From assembly GCA_903827735.1 (NCBI GenBank), contig CAIKJM010000251.1, positions 1 to 22,124 on the forward strand: a DNA stretch of 22,124 nucleotides, read 5' to 3'. The stretch comes from an uncultured Rhodanobacter sp. (GTDB taxonomy: Bacteria; Pseudomonadota; Gammaproteobacteria; Xanthomonadales; Rhodanobacteraceae). A model generated the notes under the pieces. That model was not told the origin of the DNA, did no database searches, and saw only the letters and a program-made list of their open reading frames with translations. This document shows, in pieces, positions 21,649 through 22,124 of this stretch (position 1 is its first letter; each line of letters begins with the position of its first letter). A program made the translations under genes and the position numbers.

Positions 21649-22124
21649 ATGACCCGCAGCAAAAGCAGTGCCGTCTGGCTGCGTGAACACTTCAACGATG
21701 TATACGTCAAAAAGGCCCAGGCCGAAGGGCTGCGTTCGCGCGCGGTCTACAAGCTGGAAGAGCTGATCGAGCGTGATCGCTTGCTCAAGCCTGGCATTCA
21801 TGTGGTCGATCTAGGTGCCGCGCCGGGCAGCTGGTCGCAGCTGGTGCGAAATCGCATGGGCGAGACGGGTACCGTGGTGGCGCTGGACATCCTGCCGATG
21901 CAGAGCATCGCCGGCGTGGATTTCCTGCAGGGCGACTTCCGAGAGGAATCGGTCTTGCGCGAGCTAGAGGGCCGATTGAACGGGCAGAAGCTGGATCTTG
22001 TGCTGTCCGATATGGCCCCCAATATGAGTGGTGTGGCGCTTGCCGACCAGATCCGTGCGATGGATCTGGCCGAGTTGGCGCTGGACTTTAGTCGACAGTG
22101 GCTCAAGCCCGGCGGTTCGTTCCT
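21649..22124 (+). CDS. rlmE: 23S rRNA (uridine(2552)-2'-O)-methyltransferase, 3' end outside window
   Basis: The first 158 codons of RlmE (also FtsJ/RrmJ), which methylates the ribose of U2552 in the 23S A-loop late in 50S assembly. Visible features: the KKAQAEGLRSRAVYKLEEL start with catalytic K35, the SAM-binding VDLGAAPGSWSQLV (53-66), and the catalytic D121 in LSDMAPNMSG. The remaining catalytic Lys and Glu of the KDKE set lie beyond the window. The ATG at 21649 matches the family start; the ribosome site is weak. ftsH would be expected next downstream by analogy with related genomes. Confidence 0.96.
   Translation, partial: MTRSKSSAVWLREHFNDVYVKKAQAEGLRSRAVYKLEELIERDRLLKPGIHVVDLGAAPGSWSQLVRNRMGETGTVVALDILPMQSIAGVDFLQGDFREESVLRELEGRLNGQKLDLVLSDMAPNMSGVALADQIRAMDLAELALDFSRQWLKPGGSF

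Overview
The window is a high-GC gammaproteobacterial chromosome segment. Gene order pyrG-kdsA-eno-ftsB-ispD-ispF-truD, an Smr gene read the opposite way, surE-pcm-yqaA-nlpD, then yhbY facing away from rlmE, matches the core cluster of the Xanthomonadales (Lysobacterales). The protein sequences suggest a Rhodanobacteraceae-like member (Dyella, Rhodanobacter or Luteibacter type). This placement is inferred from gene order and protein similarity from memory, not from a search. No rRNA, tRNA, CRISPR array, insertion sequence or phage gene was seen.

Left part (1-10150), accessory. It holds the tail of an unidentified reading frame, a DUF1697 gene broken by one extra base in a run of six G, and a secreted repeat protein of the DUF4097/DUF2807 beta-strand type (minus strand). 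These are followed by a ferritin-like di-metal protein (PF10118), a MAPEG membrane protein, and a DUF3429 membrane protein (minus strand). After about 900 bases without a convincing gene comes a close homologue of UndA, the non-heme iron oxidase that makes 1-undecene from lauric acid. A large membrane-anchored PAS-PAS-GGDEF-EAL cyclic-di-GMP protein starts 64 bases downstream on the same strand. A three-domain Xaa-Pro aminopeptidase (minus strand) closes this part.

Right part (10293-22124), core housekeeping. pyrG overlaps kdsA by 4 bases, eno follows, and ftsB, ispD and ispF overlap in series. This links CTP supply, Kdo synthesis, glycolysis, division-site assembly and the MEP isoprenoid pathway in one probable transcript. 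truD follows after a short gap. The Smr-domain gene is convergent with truD. surE, pcm and yqaA are packed within a few bases of each other, and an NlpD-like LysM/LytM lipoprotein follows. rpoS, which follows nlpD in Escherichia and Pseudomonas, is absent here. Its place is taken by a minus-strand pair, yhbY plus a Mth938-domain gene, divergent from rlmE, which runs off the window end.

The most interesting locus is 4560-8295: the UndA homologue has every known iron ligand, its upstream region is dense in perfect inverted repeats, and it may be co-transcribed with the c-di-GMP gene.
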